This document shows positions 44,686 to 52,776 of a stretch of 64,000 nt of DNA, in pieces. This DNA comes from Flavobacterium aciduliphilum (GTDB lineage: Bacteria; Bacteroidota; Bacteroidia; Flavobacteriales; Flavobacteriaceae): assembly GCF_003268855.1 (NCBI RefSeq), contig NZ_QLSZ01000005.1, forward strand, positions 124,001 to 188,000, given 5' to 3'. The notes beneath the pieces are model-generated. The model made no database searches, had not been told where the DNA came from, and saw nothing but the letters and a program-made list of their open reading frames with translations. The position numbers and the translations under genes were made by a program. Position 1 is the stretch's first letter. Each line of letters opens with the position of its first letter.

Positions 44686-44696
44686 AAACTAAAAAC

Positions 44697-44798
44697 ATGG
44701 CAAAAGATTTTACTTGGAAAACGAGCTACTCTTGGTTGTTAATTATCAATATTGTGTATGTCGTTTTTTTCTACATTTTAATGCAAATTTTTTCCTAA
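44697..44798 (+). CDS. 33-aa single-pass membrane micro-protein before the symporter
   Basis: ATG at 44697 to TAA at 44796-44798. The product starts MAKDFTWKTSYSW, followed by a 17-residue hydrophobic helix (LLIINIVYVVFFYILMQ) and ends IFS. The stop lies 3 bp before the symporter ATG, which suggests translational coupling. Small membrane partners such as DUF485, DUF4212 or YhdT/PanF-type subunits are known next to sodium:solute symporters, but this one is much shorter and matches none that I can name. It is too short to be sure. Confidence 0.55.
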   Translation: MAKDFTWKTSYSWLLIINIVYVVFFYILMQIFS

Positions 44799-44801
44799 AC
44801 C

Positions 44802-46517
44802 ATGAAACAACTCGACTGGATTATTCTCTCCATTACGTTACTCTTTATTGTTTTTTATGGCGTTTATAAAACCCGTGGAAGTAGAAATGTAGAAGAATAT
44901 ATTCTAGCCAATAAAGAAACACCGTGGTGGCTCGTAGGCCTTTCTGTAATGGCGACTCAAGCCAGTGCCATTACCTTTTTGTCTACACCAGGACAAGCTT
45001 ATCACGACGGAATGGGTTTTATACAGTTTTATTTTGGATTGCCTCTTGCGATGGTAGTCATCAGCTTGGTATTTATTCCTATCTACCATAAAGCTAAAAT
45101 ATTTACCGCTTATGAATACCTCGAAGGTCGTTTTGACATTAAAACACGTTCCTTGGCTTCTCTGCTTTTTTTATTGCAACGAGGATTAGCCGCAGGCATT
45201 ACCATATATGCACCCGCCATCATTTTATCGACACTACTGGGCTGGAATTTAACTTTGCTCAACATCATTATTGGGGTTTTAGTCATTTCATACACTTTTA
45301 TTGGCGGTACCCGAGCAGTCAATGTCACGCACAAACAACAAATGTTTATCATTATGCTTGGGATGGCGCTTGCATTTTACCTCATTTTACACCTATTGCC
45401 AAATGAAATGACGTTTTCTAATGCGTTGCATATCGCTGGAGCCAATGATAAAATGACCCTTTTAGATTTTTCTTTTGATACCGAAACACGATATACTTTT
45501 TGGAGTGGCATCACTGGAGGTTTTTTCTTGATGCTCTCTTATTTTGGAACCGACCAAACGCAAGTGGGACGCTATTTGTCAGGCAAAACCGTTCGAGAAA
45601 GTCAAATGGGGTTGATCATGAATGGTTTTTTAAAAGTCCCCATGCAGTTTTTTATTCTATTAACAGGTGTGATGGTGTTTGTCTTTTATCAGTTTAATCC
45701 CGTGCCGCTCAATTTCAATCCGAACAATAGCGAATTGGTGAAACATTCCAAATATCAAGAAGCCTATGCGACTCTAGAAAAACGTTTGGCAGCCTTAGGC
45801 GAAGAAAAGAAAGAATACAACCTTTTGTATATTGACCATTTAAATCAGAATTTTGACAACCCTATTCTAAGAAACAAACTCATAGATTTGGCAGGTCGTG
45901 AAAAAGATTTGCGCGATCAAGCCAAAGAACTCATCGGAAAGGCCGATCGAAAAGCCGAAACTAATGATAAGGATTATGTTTTTCTTCATTTCATTTTACA
46001 TTACCTCCCTACAGGTCTGATAGGCTTGTTACTCGCCGTAATCCTATCGGCAGCGATGTCGTCTTCGGCTTCAGAATTAACTGCCTTAGCCTCGACTACC
46101 GCTATAGATATCTACAAAAGGAATTTAAAAAATGAAAAATCAGACAAACACTATCTAAGAGCCACCCAGCTCTTTACCTTATTTTGGGGATGCGTCGCTA
46201 TTCTGTTTGCTTGCATTTGCACCTTATTTGAAAATCTAATCCAATTGGTCAACATCTTAGGGTCGGTTTTTTATGGCACGCTACTGGGTATTTTTTTAGT
46301 CGCTTTTTTGCTCAAGTATGTCCGTGGGAATGCGGTCTTTTGGAGTGCCGTTTTAAGTCAAATTTCAATTTTTTTAATCTATTATTTTTTCATTCATCAG
46401 TATCCAAGTGGTCAAGAACGATTGGGGTATTTATGGCTTAATTTTATTGGAGCAGTACTTACTATTGGTTTTTCCCTTATCTTTCAATTTGTTCAAAATC
46501 GTAAAATAACAATTTAA
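44802..46517 (+). CDS. sodium:solute symporter (SSS family)
   Basis: 571 aa with about 13 membrane helices. Characteristic segments: VEEYILANKETPWWLVGLSVMATQASAITFLSTPGQAYHDG, AYEYLEGRFDIKTRSLASLLFLLQRGLA, FGTDQTQVGRYLSGKTV, and SAAMSSSASELTALASTTAIDIYKR, each typical of SSS transporters. Residues about 305-388 form a long charged, probably coiled insertion (KYQEAYATLEKRLAALGEE, REKDLRDQAKELI) between helices 8 and 9. The substrate cannot be told from sequence; flavobacterial homologues are related to sialic acid or sugar carriers. A 33-aa membrane protein gene lies 3 bp upstream. Confidence 0.92.
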   Translation: MKQLDWIILSITLLFIVFYGVYKTRGSRNVEEYILANKETPWWLVGLSVMATQASAITFLSTPGQAYHDGMGFIQFYFGLPLAMVVISLVFIPIYHKAKIFTAYEYLEGRFDIKTRSLASLLFLLQRGLAAGITIYAPAIILSTLLGWNLTLLNIIIGVLVISYTFIGGTRAVNVTHKQQMFIIMLGMALAFYLILHLLPNEMTFSNALHIAGANDKMTLLDFSFDTETRYTFWSGITGGFFLMLSYFGTDQTQVGRYLSGKTVRESQMGLIMNGFLKVPMQFFILLTGVMVFVFYQFNPVPLNFNPNNSELVKHSKYQEAYATLEKRLAALGEEKKEYNLLYIDHLNQNFDNPILRNKLIDLAGREKDLRDQAKELIGKADRKAETNDKDYVFLHFILHYLPTGLIGLLLAVILSAAMSSSASELTALASTTAIDIYKRNLKNEKSDKHYLRATQLFTLFWGCVAILFACICTLFENLIQLVNILGSVFYGTLLGIFLVAFLLKYVRGNAVFWSAVLSQISIFLIYYFFIHQYPSGQERLGYLWLNFIGAVLTIGFSLIFQFVQNRKITI

Positions 46518-46526
46518 AAAATATTT

Positions 46527-47813
46527 ATGGTCCTTTTTTGGTTTCGAAGAGATTTAAGACTCGATGATAATGTAGGGTTGTATCATGCCCTAAATAGTGG
46601 CGCTCCTGTTTTACCTATTTTTATATTTGACAGCAGTATTTTAGACCAGTTGGAGCCCAATGATGCCCGAGTGACTTTCATTGCACAACAATTGGAAAAA
46701 ATCCAATCGCAACTGCAACGTATCGGAAAATCACTGGCTGTGTTTCATGGAAAACCTCTCGATATTTTCAAAAAGCTACTTGCCGAAAACACCTTTGAAG
46801 CCGTCTACACGAATCACGATTATGAACCTTATGCTCGCAAAAGAGATGTAGAATTGTATCAGCTCTTCAAAACACACGATGTTGCCTTTAAAACAAGTAA
46901 AGACCAAGTGATTTTTGAAAAAAATGATATTAGTAAAGACGATGGAAGTCCCTATGTGGTGTATACGCCTTATTCAAAAAAATGGAAAGAGACCTTACAA
47001 AAAAACCAATGGAGCGCATTACCTTCTGAGGAAGTTCTTGACCGGATTGCCTCCCACAATTATCCTTTTTTATCCTTATCGGATATCGGATTTGTGGTGT
47101 CTTCGATTAAAATTCCTGACTACAATGTTTCGCATGATTTGATTGTTCATTATGAAGCCACTCGAAATTTTCCTGCGCTAAACAAAACCTCCTTTTTGGG
47201 AATATACCTCCGATTTGGCGCGGTTTCCATTCGAAAAATTGTGACCAAAGCATTAGAACATCAAAACGATACGTTCTTAAAAGAGCTCATTTGGCGTGAA
47301 TTTTTTATGCAGATACTATGGCATTTTCCCCATACGGTACACGCGAGTTTCAAACCCAAATATGATGCCATTGCCTGGGAAAATAATGAAACTCTATTTA
47401 AAAAATGGTGTGAAGGAAAAACAGGCTATCCTTTTGTGGATGCTGGCATGCGCGAACTCAATGCTACGGGGCACATGCACAACAGAGTTCGCATGATTGT
47501 AGCCAGTTTTTTGTGCAAACATCTGCTCATCGATTGGCGTTGGGGCGAAGCTTATTTTGCCAGCAAGTTATTAGATTATGATCAATCGAGCAATGTAGGG
47601 AATTGGCAATGGGCTGCTGGAAGTGGCGTCGATGCAGCACCCTATTTTAGGATTTTTAATCCTACAGAACAAATCAAAAAATTTGATTCTGACTACAAAT
47701 ACATCAAAAAATGGGTGCCCGAATGGAATACGGCTCGGTACCCTAAACCGATTGTAGACCATAAAGAAGCACGAGAAAAATGCTTGCAAACCTATAAAGC
47801 GGCTGTGGGTTAA
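46527..47813 (+). CDS. deoxyribodipyrimidine photolyase / cryptochrome family
   Basis: 428 aa. N-terminal antenna-cofactor domain (VLFWFRRDLRLDDNVGLYHAL) and C-terminal FAD-binding domain with LIWREFFMQILWHFP, GYPFVDAGMRELNATGHMHNRVRMIVASFL and the NWQWAAGSGVDAAPYFRIFNPTEQ signature. Most proteins of this size and motif set are class I CPD photolyases that repair UV-induced cyclobutane dimers using light. It starts 9 bp after the symporter and is convergent with the HAD gene, with a gap of 10 bp. Confidence 0.93.
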   Translation: MVLFWFRRDLRLDDNVGLYHALNSGAPVLPIFIFDSSILDQLEPNDARVTFIAQQLEKIQSQLQRIGKSLAVFHGKPLDIFKKLLAENTFEAVYTNHDYEPYARKRDVELYQLFKTHDVAFKTSKDQVIFEKNDISKDDGSPYVVYTPYSKKWKETLQKNQWSALPSEEVLDRIASHNYPFLSLSDIGFVVSSIKIPDYNVSHDLIVHYEATRNFPALNKTSFLGIYLRFGAVSIRKIVTKALEHQNDTFLKELIWREFFMQILWHFPHTVHASFKPKYDAIAWENNETLFKKWCEGKTGYPFVDAGMRELNATGHMHNRVRMIVASFLCKHLLIDWRWGEAYFASKLLDYDQSSNVGNWQWAAGSGVDAAPYFRIFNPTEQIKKFDSDYKYIKKWVPEWNTARYPKPIVDHKEAREKCLQTYKAAVG

Positions 47814-47823
47814 TTGCGTTGGA

Positions 47824-48483
47824 TTAGAATTTGAGATTGGAAATGAGCTCAAAATTTAAGGTTCTAAAATCGGAAATTACCACATCGGCTCGAGAATAAT
47901 CTTGAAGTTTTGAATGTGGACTATCATACCCAATGCAGAATATTCCCGCACCTTTGGCGGCATGAATGCCATTGGTACTGTCTTCAATGACCACACACTG
48001 AGTTGCCGTATTTTGTGAAAGACGCACCGCTTCTTCAAAAATAGCGGGGTGGGGTTTTGATTGAGGGAACTCTTCACCAGACAAGATATGTGTAAAATAG
48101 GGATGTAATGCAAAACGTGTAAATACTTTCTCGATGGTTACTTTTGCCGAACTGGAGGCCAAAATTAGTTGCATTCCCTTTTGATGCAAGTCTACTATCA
48201 ACTCATGAACGCCATCTAGAAGTTGTAATTCATTAGCCTGATCAAAAGCTTCGTTAAACAACCTGCGTTTGGTATCAATCAACGTATCTACAGACTCGTT
48301 TATATCGAAAAGCGCTTGTAGTTTTTGATAGACATTTTTAGTTGAATTACCCGTAAATGAGGCATACAACTCGTTTGACACCTCAATTCCTAATTGCTCA
48401 AAATGTTGTTGAAAAGCAAAATGATGGAGTGGTTCGGTATCGACAATCACACCATCCATATCAAAAATTACAGTGCGTATCAT
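47824..48483 (-). CDS. HAD family hydrolase (beta-phosphoglucomutase-like)
   Basis: 219 aa from the ATG at 48483. The start MIRTVIFDMDGVIVDTEPLHHFAF has the HAD nucleophile motif, followed by a helical cap, LASSSAKVTIEKVF and SKPHPAIFEEAVRL with VVIEDSTNGIHAAKGAG. The fold matches beta-phosphoglucomutase or small sugar-phosphate phosphatases (subfamily IA). Longer in-frame starts would run into the TcdA gene. It overlaps the end of TcdA by 4 bp (ATGA), so the two are coupled. Confidence 0.9.
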   Translation of the reverse strand: MIRTVIFDMDGVIVDTEPLHHFAFQQHFEQLGIEVSNELYASFTGNSTKNVYQKLQALFDINESVDTLIDTKRRLFNEAFDQANELQLLDGVHELIVDLHQKGMQLILASSSAKVTIEKVFTRFALHPYFTHILSGEEFPQSKPHPAIFEEAVRLSQNTATQCVVIEDSTNGIHAAKGAGIFCIGYDSPHSKLQDYSRADVVISDFRTLNFELISNLKF

Positions 48484-49202
48484 TTTTTGTGTTTTATCAA
48501 ATAGCGCACCACTGTTTCTGCGGCATGCAACCCAAAGAGACAGGGCATCCAACTATTGGTTCCGTAAAACGATTTTTTAAAATTGGTTCCATCAGTCATT
48601 TTTAAGCTGCTTTCGTCGGGACGCTCATAGGAATAAACTACTTTCACACCAGAGGAAATGCCTTCTTTCTTTAATCGTTTTCGAATGACTTTAGCCAACG
48701 GGCAATAGTCTGTTTTTCGGATATCGGTTACTTTTACCTTGGAGGCTTCAAATTTTCCTCCTGCACCCATACTACTAATGACTTTGACCCCTTTTCGTTT
48801 CGCCGCTAGAATTAAGTTTAATTTTGGCGTAATGCTGTCTATACAATCAAAAACATAATCAAATTGTGGCGTGACCAATTCGAAAGCACGCTCGGGAGAT
48901 AAAAACTCTTCGATTCGGGTTAAATGCAATTCAGGATTAATATCCATGAGGCGATCGCCCACCACATGCACTTTTGGCATCCCTACAGTAGAATGTAACG
49001 CGGGTAATTGTCTATTGATGTTCGTGATGTCTACCACATCACCATCCACAATGGTCATGTTGCCCACTCCTGCACGAGCTAAAAACTCGGCTGCAAAAGA
49101 CCCAACACCTCCTAATCCGACTACTAAAACATTTGCTTTAGTTAAATTTTCTAACCCTTCTTCTTTAAAAAGAAGTGCCGCACGTTCTTGCCACTTTGCC
49201 AT
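48480..49202 (-). CDS. tcdA: tRNA threonylcarbamoyladenosine dehydratase
   Basis: 240 aa ThiF/E1-like enzyme. The ATP-binding loop VLVVGLGGVGSFAAEFLARAGVG is followed by IVDGDVVDITNINRQLPALHSTVG, and FDYVFDCIDSITPKLNLILAAKRKG. TcdA (CsdL) dehydrates t6A to cyclic ct6A at tRNA position 37. tsaD, required to make t6A, lies 10 kb further in this window. The gene is 12 bp downstream of the TatD gene on the same strand and overlaps the HAD gene. Confidence 0.92.
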   Translation of the reverse strand: MAKWQERAALLFKEEGLENLTKANVLVVGLGGVGSFAAEFLARAGVGNMTIVDGDVVDITNINRQLPALHSTVGMPKVHVVGDRLMDINPELHLTRIEEFLSPERAFELVTPQFDYVFDCIDSITPKLNLILAAKRKGVKVISSMGAGGKFEASKVKVTDIRKTDYCPLAKVIRKRLKKEGISSGVKVVYSYERPDESSLKMTDGTNFKKSFYGTNSWMPCLFGLHAAETVVRYLIKHKK

Positions 49203-49214
49203 GATTCTCTGTTT

Positions 49215-49874
49215 TTATTTTATTTGGTTCGTTTGGAACACTTGATTAAAATTATGTTGTATTTGATTTTGTATCACTGTCACCGATTGTTTTTTATAGC
49301 GTGCCGCTACCTCATAGACGGTTTCAATAGAGGCGCTGGTCGTATCGGTTTCTAAAAAAAATCGGTCGTTGGGCACCGCTTCAAATACCGCTTCCAATTC
49401 GGGATTTTGCAATAAATATTTCCCAAAAGAAAGGTAAAATCCCTGTTCTACTAACTGTTTTGCCAAGGGCTTGCTTTTTGAAAATCCATGAATAATCATC
49501 GGAACGGTGGGATTGTATTTCTTTTTTACGTGCAATAATTCCTCAAAAGCGGCTACAATATGCAATACCAAAGGTTTTTGATGCTGTTCTGCCCATTGAA
49601 GATGTTGCTCAAAAACACGCAACTGCAGGTCAAAAGGTATCGAAATCCTTTTATCCAATCCGCATTCACCAAGCGCCAAACATTCGGGTTGCGTGAGTTG
49701 TTGTTCTATAATTCTCACATCTTCTGCCATTCGAGCTTCATCGATATACCACGGATGAATGCCAATAGAATAGCAAGGCAAGGACGCGTCGAATTCCCAA
49801 GGATATTGATTGACCAATTCAACCACATGGGGTGTATTAGTGCCTTGATGCGTATGAAGATTGAAAAATTGCAT
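49215..49874 (-). CDS. TatD family metal-dependent hydrolase
   Basis: 219 aa from the ATG at 49874 (MQFFNLHTHQGTNTPHVVEL); an earlier TTG adds two residues only. TIM-barrel hydrolase with metal ligands in NLHTHQG, LALGECGLDKR, VLHIVAAF, MIIHGFSKS and FLETDTTSAS. TatD-like proteins act as DNases or hydrolyse modified nucleosides. It is somewhat shorter than E. coli TatD (260 aa). It heads a minus-strand unit with tcdA and the HAD gene. Confidence 0.88.
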   Translation of the reverse strand: MQFFNLHTHQGTNTPHVVELVNQYPWEFDASLPCYSIGIHPWYIDEARMAEDVRIIEQQLTQPECLALGECGLDKRISIPFDLQLRVFEQHLQWAEQHQKPLVLHIVAAFEELLHVKKKYNPTVPMIIHGFSKSKPLAKQLVEQGFYLSFGKYLLQNPELEAVFEAVPNDRFFLETDTTSASIETVYEVAARYKKQSVTVIQNQIQHNFNQVFQTNQIK

Positions 49875-49942
49875 CCGCAAAAATAATCGAAAACTTTTAA
49901 AGTGAAAAAAAGAAAAGATTCAAAAAAACGGCTTTAAGTTTG

Positions 49943-49950
49943 TAGTTTTG
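49943..49950 (+). promoter_or_regulatory. candidate -7 box (TAGTTTTG) for the MFS gene
   Basis: TAGTTTTG followed by TAC matches TAnnTTTG and lies 27 bp before the ATG at 49978, in the divergent spacer with the TatD gene. Confidence 0.45.
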
Positions 49951-49977
49951 TACTTTCTAAAGTCTCGAACCTCGTCC

Positions 49978-51204
49978 ATGCTAAAAAACGCCTTCCGCAA
50001 ATACATCAACAATTTTAAAGGTTTTTCTAGAGAAATTTGGATTCTCACTTTCATTACCTTTATCAATCGTGCGGGAACGATGGTCTTGCCCTTTCTTTCA
50101 AAATATTTAAAAGAAGATTTACATTTTACCTATGCACAAGTGGGTTGGATTATGGTATGTTTTGGGTCGGGCTCCATGATTGGGTCGTGGTTGGGAGGCA
50201 AACTCTCTGATAAAATTGGGTTTTACAAAATCATGATTTTTAGTTTGTTTACGAGTGGATTGGCCTTTTTTGTACTGCAATTCATCACAACATTCTCTGC
50301 GTTGTGTATCAGTATTTTTATTCTGATGATTATTGCCGATATGTTTCGTCCAGCTATGTTTGTTTCGCTCGGTGCCTATGCCCCTGCCGAAGATCGCACA
50401 CGGGCGTTAACTTTGGTGCGTCTTGCCATCAATCTAGGCTTTGCGGCGGGACCCGCTTTAGGAGGACTCATCATTATGAATGTTGGCTATAACGGGCTGT
50501 TTTGGGTAGATGGTGCTACGTGTATTCTCGCCATTTCTATTTTTGGCTTGACCGTAGCAAATAAAAATACAAACGTTGTGCCCCATGATGAAAAACAACG
50601 CTTGGATTCCAACAGACCTTCTGTGTTTAAAGACCTTCCGTTTTGGATTTTTCTATTTTGTTGTGTCATTACGGGTGTGCTTTTCTTTCAATTGTTTACA
50701 ACCATTCCGTTGTATCATAAAGAACAATTTAATTTAACCGAATTTCAAACGGGCTTGTTGCTTACCCTCAATGGCGTTTTGGTTTTTTTCCTCGAAATGC
50801 CCATTGTGAGCTATGTAGAACGCAAAAAAATAGACAAAGCCTTGATGGTTACTTTGGGGTGTTTGTTGATGGCGGTGAGTCTATTCTTGCTTCTCATTCA
50901 TACCTGGACAGGCATTTTGCTGGTGATGATGGTATGCATGACTTTTGCCGAAATGTTTTCGTTTCCCTTTTCCAATTCCTTTGCGATGAGTAGAGCCCCA
51001 AAAGGGCATGAAGGCCGCTATATGGCTATTTTTACGATGAGTTATAGTTTGGCGCATATTATTAGTGCCAAACTGGGCATGTTTATTATTGACACACTAG
51101 GCTATCAAGCCAATTGGTTTTTTATGGGATTACTAGGTTTGATAGGCGTTCTTTTGGGGTATTATGTGGTGTATTTGATTCGACAAGAGAAAAAAATAGC
51201 CTAA
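49978..51204 (+). CDS. MFS transporter
   Basis: 408 aa from the ATG at 49978 (MLKNAFRKYINNFKGFSREIW). Twelve membrane helices. Signature segments are GSWLGGKLSDKIGFYKIM between helices 2 and 3, APAEDRTRALTLVRLAINLGFAAGPALGG in helices 4-5, and MSRAPKGHEGRYMAIFTM in the C-terminal half. It is of the drug or small-molecule exporter type (MdtH/YfcJ-like), with unknown substrate. The last codons (REKKIA-stop in sequence context) are the left edge of a direct repeat whose second copy lies at 54495. Confidence 0.88.
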   Translation: MLKNAFRKYINNFKGFSREIWILTFITFINRAGTMVLPFLSKYLKEDLHFTYAQVGWIMVCFGSGSMIGSWLGGKLSDKIGFYKIMIFSLFTSGLAFFVLQFITTFSALCISIFILMIIADMFRPAMFVSLGAYAPAEDRTRALTLVRLAINLGFAAGPALGGLIIMNVGYNGLFWVDGATCILAISIFGLTVANKNTNVVPHDEKQRLDSNRPSVFKDLPFWIFLFCCVITGVLFFQLFTTIPLYHKEQFNLTEFQTGLLLTLNGVLVFFLEMPIVSYVERKKIDKALMVTLGCLLMAVSLFLLLIHTWTGILLVMMVCMTFAEMFSFPFSNSFAMSRAPKGHEGRYMAIFTMSYSLAHIISAKLGMFIIDTLGYQANWFFMGLLGLIGVLLGYYVVYLIRQEKKIA

Positions 51205-51389
51205 CCTTTCTACCCTTTTTTAAGACCAACGCACCTTGACAGCGTGGTAACATTAGATTTCAGAGTTATAACTCTACTTTTTAGAACTACATCTCTATTT
51301 TTCAGAACTACATCTCTACTTTTTAGAACTATAACTCTACTTTTCAGAACTACAACTCTCCTTTTTAGATTTAAAAATTCTTTCACTCA
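51186..51389. repeat. left copy of the direct repeat flanking the accessory block
   Basis: It starts in the last codons of the MFS gene (AGAGAAAAAAATAGCCTAACC) and runs through CCAACGCACC, GGTAACATTAGATTTCAGAG and AATTCTTTCACTCA. The other copy is at 54495-54612. By hand alignment about 86 of the first 97 columns agree. This copy is longer by about 86 bp because it carries four extra 21-bp units. Confidence 0.75.
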
Positions 51390-51579
51390 TGTTCTAGATT
51401 CCAGAACCCCTATTCTAGATTTCAGAACTCATGTTCTAGATTTCAGAACTCATGTTCTGGATTTCAGAGCTCATGTTTTAGATTTCAGAGCCCTTGCTAT
51501 AGATTTCAGAACTCATGTTCTAGATTTCAGAACTCTTGTTCTGGATTTCAGAACTCATGTTCTGGATTTCAAGGCATAC
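51271..51579. repeat. 21-bp tandem repeats with internal dyads
   Basis: Two related blocks of 21-bp units: four of the type ACTCTACTTTTTAGAACTACA (51271-51354) and nine of the type GTTCTAGATTTCAGAACTCAT (51391-51579, the last diverged), joined by a 36-bp spacer. Adjacent units create AGAAC-TCAT-GTTCT dyads. Because 21 is a multiple of 3, one frame stays open for 129 codons (51244-51633), but this is a heptapeptide-repeat translation of the DNA repeat and is not called as a gene. Confidence 0.85.
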
Positions 51580-51633
51580 ACTAGTAAATACTTCGTCAGA
51601 AATCTCTATCTCATTAAATCTTACAGAGAATAG

Positions 51634-51753
51634 CCTAAAAAAGACACAGTTCATTTATAACTATACGTAAAATTTTCTATTTTTGGAATGAATAAAGCCT
51701 GACGTTTGTCAGACATATACACCCAAATAAGGGTCTGATTGTGTCAGACATAT
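51634..51753. repeat. spacer with paired TGTCAGACATATA repeats
   Basis: No gene. TGTCAGACATATA occurs at 51707-51719 and exactly again at 51742-51754. Each copy has a partner that makes a small dyad: CTGAC-GTTT-GTCAG (51699-51712) and GTCTGA-TTGTG-TCAGAC (51733-51749). This region directly precedes the first cassette boundary and could be the remains of an attC-like site or a promoter/operator for the first cassette gene. Confidence 0.6.
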
Positions 51754-51772
51754 AAACGAGTTACCAGCAATT
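51754..51772 (+). other. attC-like right core (R'), start of cassette 1
   Basis: AAACGAGTTACCAGCAATT aligns with AAACGTTAGCAGTAATT at 53397-53413 and GGACGTTAGCGGTAAGTT at 52734-52751. Its GTTACCA (51760-51766) is the exact reverse complement of TGGTAAC at 52582-52588, the left core at the end of the same cassette, as the integron circle model predicts. Confidence 0.55.
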
Positions 51773-51785
51773 ATAAACACACCAT

Positions 51786-52577
51786 ATGAAATTACTTGAC
51801 GAAAAAGAATTTAAAAGTTATATTGAAGAAAATTTTGAATCTATTTATAAAGATGTAGATGATTCTACAATTTCTCAACAAATTCCTGGCACTTGTGATT
51901 CTTGCTCAAGAGATGTTTTCTTGAAAATATATTCTGAAACTTTCAACCAAGCATATTATAGTGACAATGGATTACCGAGATTTGTAAATATTTTCGTTGA
52001 ATGTCCAAACTGTAGAAAAAAGAGTTTCATTTTTGCTGTTCAATTTGTTGATGAAAAAAGAATTCCACATGTCACAGGTGGTAGTAGTTTAGTCTATAAA
52101 TTTTCATTATATAGATTATATCGGTTACCTATTCAAAATGAAAATTACATAAACGAAGATATACCTGCAAAATATGACTCACTCAGAAAAACAGCAACAG
52201 AGGCTAGCTATTGTTTAACTAATTCAAAATTTATTGCTTCTGCAATTTTATTTAGGAGAGCTATACAAATTCTAGCTAAAAGTGTCCTGGGTGCAAAAGG
52301 GAAAACTTTGTTTAATCAGTTGGAATGGTTAAAATCTAATCAAAATCTTCTAGCTATAGACCTAACGGAAATATTTCATGAGAATGCACAAATAATAAAA
52401 GACATTGGTAATCAAGGTGCACATCCCGATGACGACATAACCCTACATGATTTTACAAAAGAAGACGCAAATGGACTTCATGATTTATTCATTTCTATTA
52501 TACATGAAATTTTTGTTAAACCAGAAAAAATGAAAGCATTACAAGAAGAACTAAAAAAGAACCGAAAGCTAAAATAA
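51786..52577 (+). CDS. zinc-ribbon plus DUF4145-like protein (cassette 1)
   Basis: 263 aa. Two CxxC pairs, CDSC (residues 37-40) and CPNC, suggest an N-terminal zinc ribbon. The C-terminal half (about 130-245) resembles DUF4145: ASAILFRRAIQILAKSVLGAKG, IFHENAQIIKDIGNQGAH, LFISIIHEIFVKP. DUF4145 occurs in stand-alone proteins and in restriction or other nucleic-acid related proteins; its activity is unknown. The gene lies alone between two attC-like cores and is AT-rich. A defence role is possible given the setting but not shown. Confidence 0.7.
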   Translation: MKLLDEKEFKSYIEENFESIYKDVDDSTISQQIPGTCDSCSRDVFLKIYSETFNQAYYSDNGLPRFVNIFVECPNCRKKSFIFAVQFVDEKRIPHVTGGSSLVYKFSLYRLYRLPIQNENYINEDIPAKYDSLRKTATEASYCLTNSKFIASAILFRRAIQILAKSVLGAKGKTLFNQLEWLKSNQNLLAIDLTEIFHENAQIIKDIGNQGAHPDDDITLHDFTKEDANGLHDLFISIIHEIFVKPEKMKALQEELKKNRKLK

Positions 52578-52752
52578 CTGCTGGTAACAGCCGTTTGCAC
52601 CAATGGCGTGGCTCGGGATTTATCAGAATGCGGAAGTAATTATCTTTTTTCTTTCTATAGCGCTTTTTCTTTCTAACTTTTCGGTATATTTGTTATCGTC
52701 AGTGTGTGAAAATCGCCACTGGCGCAAGCGACAGGACGTTAGCGGTAAGTTA
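52576..52752 (+). other. attC-like site between cassettes 1 and 2
   Basis: Begins at the stop of the DUF4145 gene with AACTGCTGGTAACAGCCGTT and ends ACGTTAGCGGTAAGTT. The inner arms TTGCACCAATGGCG (52595-52608) and CGCCACTGGCGCAA (52714-52727) pair at 12 of 14 positions with both exceptions G-U type, separated by a variable middle. The left core is TGGTAAC (52582-52588) and the right core GTTAGCG (52738-52744), i.e. the layout of an integron attC site of about 170 bp. Confidence 0.55.
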
Positions 52753-52776
52753 GCACCAATTTTAAACTCACATTAA

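Noticed and set aside
51271-51579. CRISPR-like array
   Set aside because: The units are contiguous 21-bp tandem repeats with no unique spacers of constant size and no cas genes nearby.
51244-51633. 129-codon open frame with a heptapeptide pattern (HVLDFRT / TLLFRTT)
   Set aside because: It is a translation of the 21-bp DNA repeats, starts at GTG and lacks any domain; a 21-bp period keeps the frame open without selection.
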